A stretch of DNA of 5,748 nucleotides from Simkania negevensis (GTDB taxonomy: Bacteria > Chlamydiota > Chlamydiia > Chlamydiales > Simkaniaceae): the NCBI GenBank assembly GCA_016191565.1, contig JACPWA010000206.1:1-5748 (forward strand), read 5' to 3'. The notes below the pieces were generated by a model. It worked only from the letters and a program-made list of their open reading frames with translations. It had not been told where the DNA came from and made no database searches. Of this stretch, positions 1 to 5,748 are shown one piece after another; the stretch's first letter is position 1, and every line of letters starts with the position of its first letter. The position numbers and the translations under genes were made by a program.

Positions 1-1685
1 AGTCTTTTTTCCCTCTCCCGGTCAATTAAATGAAAACAGTAGGCAGCTTTTTCACCATCATAAAAAAACTCAAGCGCTTTGTTTGCCTCTGATTGCTCAT
101 CATTTTCTTTGAGCAAGGAAGCTTTTATTAAAAGAAAATAGAGTTTTTCTACTTCTTCAAGGTCAGGATGAGAAAGAGACTTATATTCTCCATTAATTCT
201 AAGGAGCTCTCTTTTCTTATTTGCCTCCTGCAAAGCCTGCTGAATTATTTGAGGCTGAGACAGGAGAATTTTAAGACGGGAAAACCGATCTACCTTTTGT
301 CTGAAAGAAGCATCGAGTCTTTCTAAACAGAGATAAAAAGAATCCTCTTTCCCTTTAGAAGCAGCTAGAGAGGGGAATTCTTTTTCAAGAAGGAGAAAGT
401 TTTCCTCTTTCAGCTGCCACTGCCACATCTCCTTCAAAGAAATCTCTCTAGCAAGCTCAGAAAGATCTATTCGGCTCATTTCAACGAGAAACCTTCTTTC
501 AAGTAACGAAGGAGCTTTTTTTTCGATTGTGCTAATAGGTAAAGAGAGGGTAGGCAGAGTGTGAAGATCTTTATGTTCTTTGTCTCCAGCTGTCAAGCTT
601 AAGTAGGTTTCAAATTGCAAGAAGGAAGAGAAATCTTTCAAATGGAGCTCTTCAGGAAGGTGGTAAAGCTCTATTTTTGCTCCTTTAGTGGCATACTGAT
701 AGAAGTTTTGGTAGAGATCGGGATCGACAAAAACCGCTTTTCCTACCTGATCAAAAAGGCGTCGAAAGAGAAGAACTTTGCGCCATACCCCGATCGCTTC
801 TTCTTCGCTTAAAGAAAGGGATCTGAGAAGATCAGAGAATGTCTCCTCGACTTCTCCAGCGTTGATCTCTTTCCCCCGAGTTTGCATCTGAAGAGAGCGT
901 TTCCCATTCTGCAGAAGATCGGCTCTGGCTTCCTCCTTGCTTACCGAGTAACCCTTTTCTCTTGCTAGAAGAGCCATGTTATGAAGAAACTGAGCGATAA
1001 GCTGGAGAAACTTTGGCCCAAACCAGTCTTCAATACAGTGACAGTTAAAAAGGTTAAGAGAAACTGTCTTTAAGCCGGGGTCAGGAGTGATCCATTCATA
1101 CTGATTTTGCCAGAGGAGCAGGTACTGACGAAGAATAGAAGGGGGAAGCCCCCTTTCTCCCAAGTAGAGATCCACTAGCAAAGCAAAGGTTTCAGGGGTC
1201 ATCTCTCTTACTTCATTAAAAAAATGATCTAATTTTTTCTTTTGGTTAGGAAGAGCTTGCGACCAGAGATAGTTCAAGCTAATAAAAGGAGCACTCGGAT
1301 GGGTATAAGGATGATATTTTTTATTCCGCTCAAACCGCTCTAAAAGCTCTACTTTAAGCTCATCAAAATAGGTTTCAGCAAGTAGCCCACCGACCCCTGT
1401 AGAGAAAATATCTTTGGCAATAAATCCATCATTAAAAAGATTGAAGCTCCCTTTCCTTCCCCCCATTTCTATCTCATAGCTATCGGTAGCAATAAAGCGG
1501 ATGATTTCAGCAATCTCCCCCTGCATCATCGAAGAACCATCTATAGCCTTTCCTATTTTTTTATCTTCGATTTTCCTGGGTGCATTTAGAGTATATTGGG
1601 TGCCAAAAAAAGAAAAAGAGATCCCGATGATGATCGCAATAAAAACCAGAAAACTTTTCTGGTATTTTCGAAAAAAATTCAACAT
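1..1685 (-). CDS. PpiD/SurA_N-like membrane-anchored envelope protein, 3'-truncated by window edge
   Basis: The frame is open from an ATG at 1685 to position 1 (561 complete codons), so the C-terminus is missing. The start is well supported: AAGAAGGG lies 6 nt upstream. The N-terminus (MLNFFRKYQKSF, then a hydrophobic helix at about residues 11-28 ending SFSFFG) is a basic flank plus one membrane span without a signal-peptidase site. This is the architecture of PpiD-type periplasmic chaperones, with the rest of the protein outside the inner membrane. Residues about 235-262 (REKGYSVSKEEARADLLQNG) resemble the SurA/PpiD N-terminal chaperone domain, where a helix is followed by a G-x-x-VS-x-EE turn. 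The remainder is mostly helical and charged. I see no clear parvulin (rotamase) domain in residues 262-561, so catalytic isomerase activity is not supported; it could lie beyond the window or be absent. Inferred role: folding or quality control of envelope proteins. The family assignment is moderate; the gene itself is certain. Confidence 0.72.
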   Translation of the reverse strand, partial: MLNFFRKYQKSFLVFIAIIIGISFSFFGTQYTLNAPRKIEDKKIGKAIDGSSMMQGEIAEIIRFIATDSYEIEMGGRKGSFNLFNDGFIAKDIFSTGVGGLLAETYFDELKVELLERFERNKKYHPYTHPSAPFISLNYLWSQALPNQKKKLDHFFNEVREMTPETFALLVDLYLGERGLPPSILRQYLLLWQNQYEWITPDPGLKTVSLNLFNCHCIEDWFGPKFLQLIAQFLHNMALLAREKGYSVSKEEARADLLQNGKRSLQMQTRGKEINAGEVEETFSDLLRSLSLSEEEAIGVWRKVLLFRRLFDQVGKAVFVDPDLYQNFYQYATKGAKIELYHLPEELHLKDFSSFLQFETYLSLTAGDKEHKDLHTLPTLSLPISTIEKKAPSLLERRFLVEMSRIDLSELAREISLKEMWQWQLKEENFLLLEKEFPSLAASKGKEDSFYLCLERLDASFRQKVDRFSRLKILLSQPQIIQQALQEANKKRELLRINGEYKSLSHPDLEEVEKLYFLLIKASLLKENDEQSEANKALEFFYDGEKAAYCFHLIDREREKR

Positions 1686-1687
1686 TT

Positions 1688-1810
1688 TTAACCCTTCTTA
1701 AGACGAGAAAGCAGCTTCATCTTAGCCTCATTTTTTATGGATGAGAGTAACAAACCTGACGCTTTCTCGCAAGAATTGCATTTTAAAGGCTGCAACGGAT
1801 ACAAAACCAT
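1688..1810 (-). CDS. Possible 40-residue CxxC small ORF / leader peptide
   Basis: An ATG at 1810 opens a 40-codon frame ending in TAA at 1690-1688, only 2 nt before the ATG of the PpiD/SurA_N-like gene. The product has a CNSC motif at residues 11-14 and a basic C-terminus ending SRLKKG, with no membrane span. The frame stays open upstream of the ATG back to a TAG near 1852, so a longer product with a non-ATG start is possible. Tight spacing to the next gene is typical of translational coupling. Against it: no Shine-Dalgarno sequence precedes the ATG at 1810, a frame of this length arises by chance fairly often, and I recognise no family. A shorter in-frame ATG ten codons before the stop could also serve. 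Treat it as a candidate leader ORF only. Confidence 0.25.
   Translation of the reverse strand: MVLYPLQPLKCNSCEKASGLLLSSIKNEAKMKLLSRLKKG
1692..1699 (-). promoter_or_regulatory. Ribosome binding site of the PpiD/SurA_N-like gene
   Basis: On the minus strand AAGAAGGG is followed by a 6-nt spacer (TTAAAA) and the ATG at 1685. This is the strongest Shine-Dalgarno match near any start in the window and fixes the start of the left gene. It lies inside the last codons of the possible small ORF at 1688-1810, so translating that ORF would carry ribosomes across this site. Confidence 0.75.
1704..1769 (-). repeat. 9-bp inverted repeat in the leader of the left gene
   Basis: CGAGAAAGC at 1704-1712 is perfectly complementary to GCTTTCTCG at 1761-1769, with 48 nt between the arms. 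Inside the loop a second short stem can form (CTCAT at 1727-1731 with ATGAG at 1741-1745, 9-nt loop). In the minus-strand transcript the 3' arm ends 4 nt before the ribosome binding site at 1699-1692, so a folded leader would sit directly against it. There is no U-run after the stem, so it is not a terminator. It may be an mRNA structure influencing translation, or chance. Confidence 0.4.
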
Positions 1811-1843
1811 TCGATAAATTAGGGGTGGACAGTATGTAGAAAT

Positions 1844-1849
1844 TTTATA
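1844..1849 (-). promoter_or_regulatory. Candidate -10 element for the left gene
   Basis: The minus strand reads TATAAA here, within GTATAAAAT. Transcription from it would give a leader of about 150 nt before the ATG at 1685 and about 27 nt before the small-ORF ATG at 1810. No good -35 hexamer lies 16-18 bp upstream (CATCAT at 17 bp), so this is a weak prediction. It overlaps a TATACT on the plus strand at 1846-1851. Confidence 0.25.
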
Positions 1850-1873
1850 CTAAATATTTCATTCCAATGATGC

Positions 1874-1889
1874 TAACATATTATTAACA
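1874..1889 (+). repeat. TAACA direct repeat, 11-bp period, upstream of the HTH gene
   Basis: TAACA occurs at 1874-1878 and again at 1885-1889, so the two copies are 11 bp apart and lie on the same face of the helix. They flank TATTAT at 1879-1884, a 5-of-6 match to a -10 box that could start the transcript of the HTH gene about 30 nt before its ATG. The placement suits an operator for a small dimeric regulator, perhaps the adjacent HTH protein. Short AT-rich repeats are common by chance, and the paired -35 region is poor. Confidence 0.25.
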
Positions 1890-1922
1890 ACTTTAAAAAT
1901 TATTGATAAACAAGAGAAAACA

Positions 1923-2225
1923 ATGGATGGATCTCTAAAAAAGTTTTTATTTAACGCAAACTTAACGGTAAAGGCCTTTGCTAATATCCTGGGAGTCAGC
2001 CCCAGTTTTGTCTATCACTTGATTAACAAGAAACGGATTCCCTCTCGTGACCTAGCTCAGAAGATAGAGGAATTCACAAGAGGAAAGGTAAGGAAAGAAG
2101 AACTTCTCTTTCCTAAAGAACTAAAGGAAAAGATATCGATAGAAGAAAATATCCAGAATGCCTTGCAAGATCATGAAGAACGACTCCTTGAAATAGAAAA
2201 GCTTTTATTCAAAAAAGAGAAATAG
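1923..2225 (+). CDS. Small Cro/C1 (XRE-like) helix-turn-helix DNA-binding protein
   Basis: This is a complete 100-residue protein. Residues about 12-37 form the helix-turn-helix: NLTVKAFANILGVSPSFVYH has the pattern of an A-x-x-LGVS turn followed by a recognition helix, then NKKRIPS. The segment FTRGKVRKEELLFP at 52-65 matches the region after the HTH in Cro/YdaS-type regulators (GKV..EEL). Residues about 70-98 are a charged helix (ENIQNALQDHEERLLEIEKL), probably a coiled coil for dimerisation. The ATG at 1923 is preceded only by a weak AAGAG at 1912-1916, and the frame is open upstream to a TAA at 1851-1853 without another ATG. It is divergent from the envelope gene and convergent with the DUF3638 gene. 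The likely role is transcriptional repression, possibly of its own promoter. Phage-derived and antitoxin-like regulators share this fold, but no toxin or phage gene is visible beside it. Confidence 0.85.
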   Translation: MDGSLKKFLFNANLTVKAFANILGVSPSFVYHLINKKRIPSRDLAQKIEEFTRGKVRKEELLFPKELKEKISIEENIQNALQDHEERLLEIEKLLFKKEK

Positions 2226-2236
2226 ATCTCTTTGAA
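2208..2236 (-). terminator. Weak hairpin with T-run, probable terminator of the DUF3638 gene
   Basis: AAAGAGA at 2214-2220 pairs with TCTCTTT at 2227-2233 across a 6-nt loop. Adding TTC (2208-2210) with GAA (2234-2236), past a bulge of three A, extends the stem. Read on the minus strand, the 3' arm runs straight into TTTTTT, as expected for intrinsic termination about 33 nt after the TAA at 2271-2269. The stem is AT-rich and overlaps the end of the convergent HTH gene, including its stop codon. The stem is not followed by a T-run in the plus direction. It is therefore a weak candidate. Confidence 0.35.
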
Positions 2237-2268
2237 GGTTCGCTTTGCTCAGATTAAAATGACGAGGC

Positions 2269-5200
2269 TTAGACAGAAGCTTCTAACTTCTTAAAAAGAA
2301 GAGCAAGGTCACTTCCTATAAATCCTTGAGGATCTTTAGTAAGAACAAAGAAGGCAGATCTGGCAAGTCTAACCCCATTTCTTTTGATCCAACTCTCTAA
2401 AGCAGGATAAAGTTCGCTCTTATATTGAACATCTCCTTTAAAAAATTTCAATTGGACTAAGATTTCCTTAAAGCGCTCTCCTTTAATTATCTCCTCTGGG
2501 AAAGGGCAATCAGGATGAGAAGATACGACAGAAGAAAGGGCAATATCATAAAGGACAATTCGAGAAGAGCCTTCCCCTCTTTTTTCTTGGATTTTTCCCC
2601 TCCAATAATCAGCTTCTTTTTGAGTTAAAATGAGAACGCTAAGCTCTCCTTGAGAGGAGAGAACAAGTAACACTTCTGAAAGGGGCAATTGAAACTCGGT
2701 AAAAGGGATGAAAGAAGCAGCTTTTCCATATTCAGGATGCAACATAGGGAAAAAATTATTGCTTCCTAAAATCGCTTTAGAAACGTCTCGAAGCTCTGCT
2801 AAAAGAGGGGTAGAAGAAAAAAGAAGCTCAGAAAGGAGGTAAAGAGGCACAGGAGGATAACCAAGGAACTTATTTTTTCCCATTTGCATGCACGCACCAA
2901 GAAGATAGCTACTTGCCCCTTCCCCAGAAAAGGCTGTAGGGACTCGGTCTCTCCTCATCCAACTATCTAGATCATAAGGATCGAGTTTCTCACTCCATGG
3001 CCAATAAGGGATGATCGTTTTATTCTGCCATGGAAAAGTAAAAGAATTACAAAGCTGCTGTTTTAATTGATGGAGGAGAGAAGCATCTTGCTCTTGACTC
3101 ACGTTTTGCTGCCTTTCCTGATCAAACGTTTGGACCATCTCCACCTCAGCATTAAAAAGAGGCGTCTCGTATGCATCTTTTTCTCCTTGCCTATAAGCTT
3201 TTATCATAGTCACATCAACTTCCCCTGTAATCTCCTCTAGCTTTTCACATAACTTTTCTTTTTCAGTAGAAAGAGAGCTTTTCTCTATCCGCTTTATCAT
3301 CCTTCTCTTTTCCGCGGCTAAAAGTTCTGTAGAGGAGATTTCTATCTCTTCTTTTCCATAAAAATCAGTTGGTTTTAAGTTCTGCTCTGTTACCAAAAGA
3401 TCTCTAAACTCTTTGATAATCCTTAGAGAACTATCGATATCTGGGGAGGTGAAAGCAAAGTCGAGAACGAGCCGACGGAGAGTATTTTTCACTTTTTGTA
3501 GATCAGAAAAAAGGAGCTCTGGTTTAAGGTTTTCTTCTCCTACCCTTTTTGCTTGAGCAAGAACGTGATCAATACTAAGCATCTCTTCTGGCTTTCTACC
3601 ACGAGTCAGCGCTATTGATCCGACATCTCTCCCTTCGTAATCACTCGGCTTATGGCCTAATAGCTCCTCTTCAGTTTTGCTTGTGCAAACGATCTTAAAA
3701 GATTGCCGTTTAGAGGCAAGCCCTCTCATGCGCCCCGAAGCTTGACGAAGTCTCTCAAAGGAAAGAGCAGCGTTGTAGGTAAGAACAGCTTCTGCCTCCT
3801 CTGCTAAATCAATATCAGCGCCAAAAGTATGCGTATCGTCAAAAAAAGTAACTGTATGCAAAGGGGAGTGCTTTGTCTTTTCGTAAGGGACAGCTCTCTT
3901 TTCTTGGATGCTCCAAAACAGCTGCTGGTTATCTTCATCGTAGTAGATAATGCCACGGATATCGCGCCGCCATATTGCAAAATACTCTCCCATCTGTCTC
4001 GCAACCCGCTCATTTTCCATTCCATTGAGAAGGGCCGCAGGGTCGATGAGCGCTCTCATATGGGTAGATCTAAAAAACCGCTCTAATAGGAAGGCAAGGA
4101 ATGCTTCGGGGTCATCACTTGCAACGGCGATTACCTCAGTGCACTTTTCTTTGATAAGTGCCTCACTTCTCTCTTTTGCTCCTTGAACGAGGAGAGGAGT
4201 AGTACCAACAGGAGCACATCCTCTATTAGCGGTAGAGGCGGTGCAGCCAATAAAACGAGGATACATAGAGAAAAAATTCTGAGCATCACTAGTCAAGCTC
4301 TGGACAAAATAGCGAATTCCTAATGCATCAATTTCCCTAACGAAGCGAAAAATGGTTTCATCGCTTTGGCGCAGAGACTCAAAAATAATATTTTCCTTGC
4401 TCTTTGGATAGCCAAAGAGGGAAAAAGTGGTTGTTTTTTGAAAAAACTGTGCAGCCTCCGTTGTTTCTAGAGAGCAGCCCCTTCTTTTCCTCTCTTCCAG
4501 TGCAGCCTTTCTTAAGTGATCAATAAAAGAGCGGCTTTCCTCCTCAGTCAGTCTAATATGGAGCCTCAAGAGGATGGTTTTAACTAGGGACTCATAAGGA
4601 TTTTGAAACCAGGATTTTGTTTGCAGAGCATTATTGCCTCTGGAGGGCTGCGCATATCCGCTTCCCCCCTTGCCAGAAGGCTTCATCCCATAATCAATTT
4701 GGGGCCGTTTCTCCAATGCTTTAGGAAGTTCTTGCGTGAGAAACCCCTGTGCAAAAAATATTTCAGAGGCAAGGGGATGGCGGCTCAAATAAGGGGTCTT
4801 CTTTCCTCCCTGTAAAAAATCGAGAAGCTCCTTTTCCCGCGCAGTATCTATCTTCCATAGAAGATCAACTTGCCTTGCAAGAGAAGGGAGGATATGGGCC
4901 TTATAGAGATGAGGAGATAACGGATAGGGTTTTTTGCTCTTAATGGTAATCAAAGAAGAGAAATCGCCTATCATTAAAAACCTGCAGATTTCGGTTGCTA
5001 CTTCAACAAGACGGGGATCGAGAAATTGAGCATCTCCCAAAGGATAGTTGAGCAAATTTCTTCTAGGCTCCACCTGATCATGAAACTCATCGCAAATAGG
5101 AGCTGCATGAAGACGGAGAAATTGAAGAGACTGTTTCCAAAGGGTGAGCTCTTCCTTATCTCCCCCTCCTAAAGCTCTTTCGATAAAACTGAGCTCAAAT

Positions 5201-5748
5201 CCTTGATGATCCTCCCTTGTTGAATTGATCTGCTCTCCCTCTTCTTTGGCTTTTGCAAACATCAGATAAAAGGCCCAGAGAGTCTCTTTAGACATTTCCA
5301 TCGCTCTTTGAAAGTGGAAGATTCTATATCCTCTATAAAAGAGCTCTTCGCTCTGCTTTCCTACGCGCTGTGTCGATGTGGGAAAAAGGGGAAAGGGCCA
5401 AATAGCAAAGAGAAGGCTTTTTCTTCCTTGGAGATATTGCAAAACAGGGGTAAGCCAAAACGTTTTTCCTCCACCTGTAGGAAGTTCAAGAAGAACACTT
5501 CCTTCTGTTTCTCTCACCCTTTTTAAGGCTAGAACCTGTTCTTTCTTGACCAGATAGGAGGTTCCCGACTCAAACAAAAGATGGGAGAGCACCTGATCAG
5601 GAGCATCAGAAAACGTGTAACTTCGTTCTCTTTGGAGCGCCTCTCTGATTTCAGATGGAGTTCCTCTTTTTGCTACATGGAAAAGATGGGAGAGCCGCCC
5701 TTTGACAGAAAGATAAAGGAGGATCTCCTCCTTGATTTTCTCCCCTTC
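2269..5748 (-). CDS. DUF3638/DUF3645 helicase-like ATPase, 5'-truncated by window edge
   Basis: The frame runs from the right edge to TAA at 2271-2269, giving 1159 visible residues. A GTG at 5592 is in frame, but the 52 codons before it are open and continue the domain, so the start is outside the window. Visible order: a pre-ATP-site segment (LLFESGTSYLVKKEQVLALK, about 56-75); Walker A PTGGGKT at 90-96; motif II DEFH at 220-223, followed by PRRNLLNYPLG; a DUF3645-like segment at 351-391 (DYG...RGNN...NPYESLVKT); FIGCTAST at 499-506; ALIDPAALLNGMENERVAR at 566-584; FFDDTHTFGADIDL at 635-648; and SF2 motif VI QASGRMR at 669-675. A charged helical stretch (about 805-890) and a C-terminal domain (about 900-1159) follow. 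The motifs indicate an ATP-dependent superfamily-2-like engine, probably cytosolic or secreted into the host; its substrate is unknown. No transmembrane segment is evident. Family members are very large, so much N-terminal sequence may be missing. Confidence 0.85.
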   Translation of the reverse strand, partial: EGEKIKEEILLYLSVKGRLSHLFHVAKRGTPSEIREALQRERSYTFSDAPDQVLSHLLFESGTSYLVKKEQVLALKRVRETEGSVLLELPTGGGKTFWLTPVLQYLQGRKSLLFAIWPFPLFPTSTQRVGKQSEELFYRGYRIFHFQRAMEMSKETLWAFYLMFAKAKEEGEQINSTREDHQGFELSFIERALGGGDKEELTLWKQSLQFLRLHAAPICDEFHDQVEPRRNLLNYPLGDAQFLDPRLVEVATEICRFLMIGDFSSLITIKSKKPYPLSPHLYKAHILPSLARQVDLLWKIDTAREKELLDFLQGGKKTPYLSRHPLASEIFFAQGFLTQELPKALEKRPQIDYGMKPSGKGGSGYAQPSRGNNALQTKSWFQNPYESLVKTILLRLHIRLTEEESRSFIDHLRKAALEERKRRGCSLETTEAAQFFQKTTTFSLFGYPKSKENIIFESLRQSDETIFRFVREIDALGIRYFVQSLTSDAQNFFSMYPRFIGCTASTANRGCAPVGTTPLLVQGAKERSEALIKEKCTEVIAVASDDPEAFLAFLLERFFRSTHMRALIDPAALLNGMENERVARQMGEYFAIWRRDIRGIIYYDEDNQQLFWSIQEKRAVPYEKTKHSPLHTVTFFDDTHTFGADIDLAEEAEAVLTYNAALSFERLRQASGRMRGLASKRQSFKIVCTSKTEEELLGHKPSDYEGRDVGSIALTRGRKPEEMLSIDHVLAQAKRVGEENLKPELLFSDLQKVKNTLRRLVLDFAFTSPDIDSSLRIIKEFRDLLVTEQNLKPTDFYGKEEIEISSTELLAAEKRRMIKRIEKSSLSTEKEKLCEKLEEITGEVDVTMIKAYRQGEKDAYETPLFNAEVEMVQTFDQERQQNVSQEQDASLLHQLKQQLCNSFTFPWQNKTIIPYWPWSEKLDPYDLDSWMRRDRVPTAFSGEGASSYLLGACMQMGKNKFLGYPPVPLYLLSELLFSSTPLLAELRDVSKAILGSNNFFPMLHPEYGKAASFIPFTEFQLPLSEVLLVLSSQGELSVLILTQKEADYWRGKIQEKRGEGSSRIVLYDIALSSVVSSHPDCPFPEEIIKGERFKEILVQLKFFKGDVQYKSELYPALESWIKRNGVRLARSAFFVLTKDPQGFIGSDLALLFKKLEASV

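Noticed and set aside
615..812. 65-codon plus-strand frame
   Set aside because: It lies wholly inside the left minus-strand gene, whose frame is continuous there, and its product has no recognisable features.
1501..1701. 66-codon plus-strand frame with a hydrophobic stretch
   Set aside because: It is antisense to the N-terminus of the left gene. The hydrophobic look comes from the complement of the membrane-span codons.
1686..1922. tRNA, small RNA or riboswitch in the intergenic region
   Set aside because: No cloverleaf, T-loop or known riboswitch core is visible; only the 9-bp inverted repeat stands out.
1923..2225. Toxin-antitoxin pair with the HTH protein as antitoxin
   Set aside because: There is no small toxin-like ORF adjacent on the same strand; the next genes are a divergent envelope gene and a convergent giant gene.
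5080..5481. Ordinary DEAD-box or Type I restriction helicase
   Set aside because: The DEFH alone would allow it, but the LID...N..VAR, DD.HT.G.D.DL and DYG...NPYESL segments follow the DUF3638/DUF3645 order instead, and no restriction-modification partner is present.
3804..5526. Several plus-strand frames (3829-4086, 3950-4186, 4603-4815, 4749-4943, 5308-5526) and a minus-strand frame at 3804-4025
   Set aside because: All lie within the large minus-strand gene, some overlap each other, and none has a convincing ribosome binding site or a recognisable domain.
5590..5592. GTG as the true start of the DUF3638/DUF3645 gene
   Set aside because: The same frame is open for 52 more codons to the window edge, and the segment across the GTG reads as one conserved pre-Walker-A unit.
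1..5748. CRISPR array, insertion sequence or attachment site
   Set aside because: No regularly spaced long repeats, terminal inverted repeats or transposase-like frames are visible.

Overview
The window looks like chromosomal DNA of an environmental (amoeba- or protist-associated) member of the Chlamydiota. I infer this mainly from the large right-hand gene. It encodes a protein with the DUF3638/DUF3645 helicase-like motif series, which to my knowledge is found mostly in eukaryotes and, among bacteria, in chlamydia-related lineages. The moderately AT-rich sequence and the PpiD/SurA-like gene at the left fit but do not prove it. The taxonomic call is an inference from memory, not from a search.

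Layout, left to right. (1) Positions 1-1685, minus strand: the first 561 codons of a single-pass, inner-membrane-anchored PpiD/SurA_N-like envelope protein, whose 3' end lies beyond the left edge. (2) Positions 1686-1922: a divergent control region. It holds a strong ribosome binding site for the left gene, a possible 40-residue CxxC leader ORF ending 2 nt before that gene, a 9-bp inverted repeat that could fold the leader mRNA, and an AT-rich stretch with candidate back-to-back promoters and a one-helical-turn direct repeat. (3) Positions 1923-2225, plus strand: a complete 100-residue Cro/C1-type helix-turn-helix protein with a charged helical tail. (4) A 43-nt convergent gap with a weak hairpin whose T-run suits termination of the right-hand gene. 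(5) Positions 2269-5748, minus strand: the last 1159 codons of the DUF3638/DUF3645 protein. The frame is open to the right edge, so its true start is outside the window.

The two long genes both run off the window, so each is longer than it appears. The left gene is fully open from its ATG to position 1. The right gene carries a Walker A (PTGGGKT), a DEFH Walker B/motif II, a DUF3645-like segment, an LID...N..VAR segment, an HT.G.D segment and a canonical SF2 motif VI (QASGRMR). It is therefore probably an ATP-dependent helicase-like or remodelling protein, but its substrate is unknown.

Nothing shows that the three genes work together. The small regulator shares its upstream region with the envelope gene and converges on the DUF3638 gene. 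It could regulate its own promoter and the divergent one. No tRNA, rRNA, insertion sequence or CRISPR array was seen.
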